Below, one piece after another: positions 5,012-5,649 of a stretch of 5,649 bases of DNA. A program made the position numbers and the translations under genes. Within the stretch, counting starts at the first letter, position 1; every line of letters starts with the position of its first letter. Below the pieces are notes generated by a model, which saw nothing but the letters and a program-made list of their open reading frames with translations, searched no databases and had not been told where the DNA came from. The stretch covers positions 14,799 to 20,447 of the forward strand of contig DJHI01000141.1 of the NCBI GenBank assembly GCA_002431715.1. The letters are read 5' to 3'. This DNA is from Armatimonadetes bacterium UBA5829. GTDB taxonomy: Bacteria > Armatimonadota > UBA5829.

Positions 5012-5649
5012 TTAGTATTTCCACTTGGGCAGCAGGAGCTTCCATGGTTTACTGCTGCATTCACCGGCATTGTAAGGATAGCTGTATTTATGTATGAGTT
5101 GGCAATGACCGTCGGCGAATGTATAAACCGCTTCTCCTTTACCGTGGCCTGATCCCGTTGATAGGCCTCCAATACATTGAAGTAAGATGCGATTTGGATT
5201 TCCTGCCTGAGAAATCAATACAGGCTTTCTGTTTGCCATTCCCGTCCAATCTTCGCAAATGAAATAATAGTAGCCCATCCACGCGAAAGGAGGACTTTGT
5301 TTACTCTGGAAAGCATAACTGTATTGTTTAGCGCCTGGATCAAGTGCATCACTAACCGGGCAGTAGAAGATTGCTTTGGATTTTATGTAAGGATTTAGCT
5401 GAATTATCAGTTCGCCTGAAATGGTAACGTTAGGAGTCCATCCCGGTCTGATCGTGCTCCAGTTCGGGAATAATCTGAATGTACTCACCCTTGTATACAC
5501 AGGGAAGTACCCTGAATTATTATCAGCATACAATAAAAGCGCCTGGCCGATCTGGCGTTGATGCTCGATATCCTGTGTGACTTTAGCCTGATATTTGGCT
5601 CTGGTCATCACTGGGAACAGAATCGCCGCCAGTATGGCGATTATTGCAA
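5012..5649 (-). CDS. Pseudopilin-like protein (prepilin-type N-terminal, H-X9-DG family), N-terminus cut by window edge
   Basis: The frame stays open to the right edge; 211 residues are visible. It begins inside the hydrophobic pilin helix AIIAILAAILFPVM, followed by a charged amphipathic helix ending IGQALLLYADNNSGYFP (33-49 of the visible part). This is the hallmark of prepilin-type cleavage/methylation proteins, whose leader and GFTLIELL motif would lie just outside the window. GTG/ATG codons at 5611-5606 fall within this helix and are not the true start. The C-terminal part matches the family plan: LNPYIKSKAIFYCP (84-97), then H168 and FADGH (177-181), a version of the H-X9-DG processing-associated motif with ten rather than nine intervening residues. 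Five cysteines could form disulfides outside the cell. Such proteins are expected to be cleaved by a prepilin peptidase and assembled or held at the inner membrane by a type II secretion/type IV pilus-like system; the cargo or role is unknown. Confidence 0.85.
   Translation of the reverse strand, partial: AIIAILAAILFPVMTRAKYQAKVTQDIEHQRQIGQALLLYADNNSGYFPVYTRVSTFRLFPNWSTIRPGWTPNVTISGELIIQLNPYIKSKAIFYCPVSDALDPGAKQYSYAFQSKQSPPFAWMGYYYFICEDWTGMANRKPVLISQAGNPNRILLQCIGGLSTGSGHGKGEAVYTFADGHCQLIHKYSYPYNAGECSSKPWKLLLPKWKY

Noticed and set aside
5606..5611. GTG or ATG here as the start of the right-hand minus-strand gene
   Set aside because: The frame continues upstream through a classic pilin hydrophobic helix, so the true start lies beyond the window.

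Overview
This looks like chromosomal DNA of a free-living bacterium with medium GC content. The strongest taxonomic clue is the gene at the right edge. It encodes a pseudopilin-like protein whose N-terminal helix (AIIAILAAILFPV) and C-terminal His-spacer-Asp-Gly motif belong to the 'prepilin-type N-terminal cleavage / H-X9-DG' families. These families are greatly expanded in Armatimonadota, Planctomycetota and Lentisphaerota. I lean towards an Armatimonadota-like organism, but this is an inference from one gene.

Layout. Positions 1-937 (minus) hold an aspartate ammonia-lyase (aspA), cut by the left edge just before its GSS signature loop. Positions 960-2891 (minus) hold a soluble PAS-PAS-GAF sensor with an SpoIIAB/RsbW-like ATPase domain, starting at TTG. 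Positions 2959-4353 (minus) hold an exported metallophosphoesterase of the 5'-nucleotidase/UshA type. A divergent intergenic region (4354-4468) follows. Positions 4469-4849 (plus) hold a small PRC-barrel protein. The 162-bp convergent gap 4850-5011 contains two separate hairpins. Positions 5012-5649 (minus) hold the pseudopilin-like protein, cut at its N-terminus by the right edge. No stretch longer than 300 bases lacks a gene, and I see no RNA gene, CRISPR array, transposon or phage gene.

How they fit together. The three minus-strand genes (nucleotidase, sensor, aspartase) lie head-to-tail with gaps of 67 and 22 bp and no terminator between them, so they could be read as one unit from the extended -10 promoter at 4372-4380. 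The aspartase also has its own perfect extended -10 element, placed so that transcription would begin at the A of its ATG, which suggests a leaderless mRNA. An exported nucleotidase (nucleosides and phosphate from extracellular nucleotides) and an aspartase (ammonia and fumarate from aspartate) would both suit nutrient scavenging, with the sensor between them as a possible regulator. That functional link is speculative.

Most of the window is ordinary housekeeping and signalling content, and I do not see a clear new multi-gene system. The points worth a second look are the probable leaderless aspA, an Asp in place of a metal-binding His in the nucleotidase, a sensor with no visible phospho-acceptor domain, and a palindrome plus tiny leader ORF ahead of the PRC-barrel gene.
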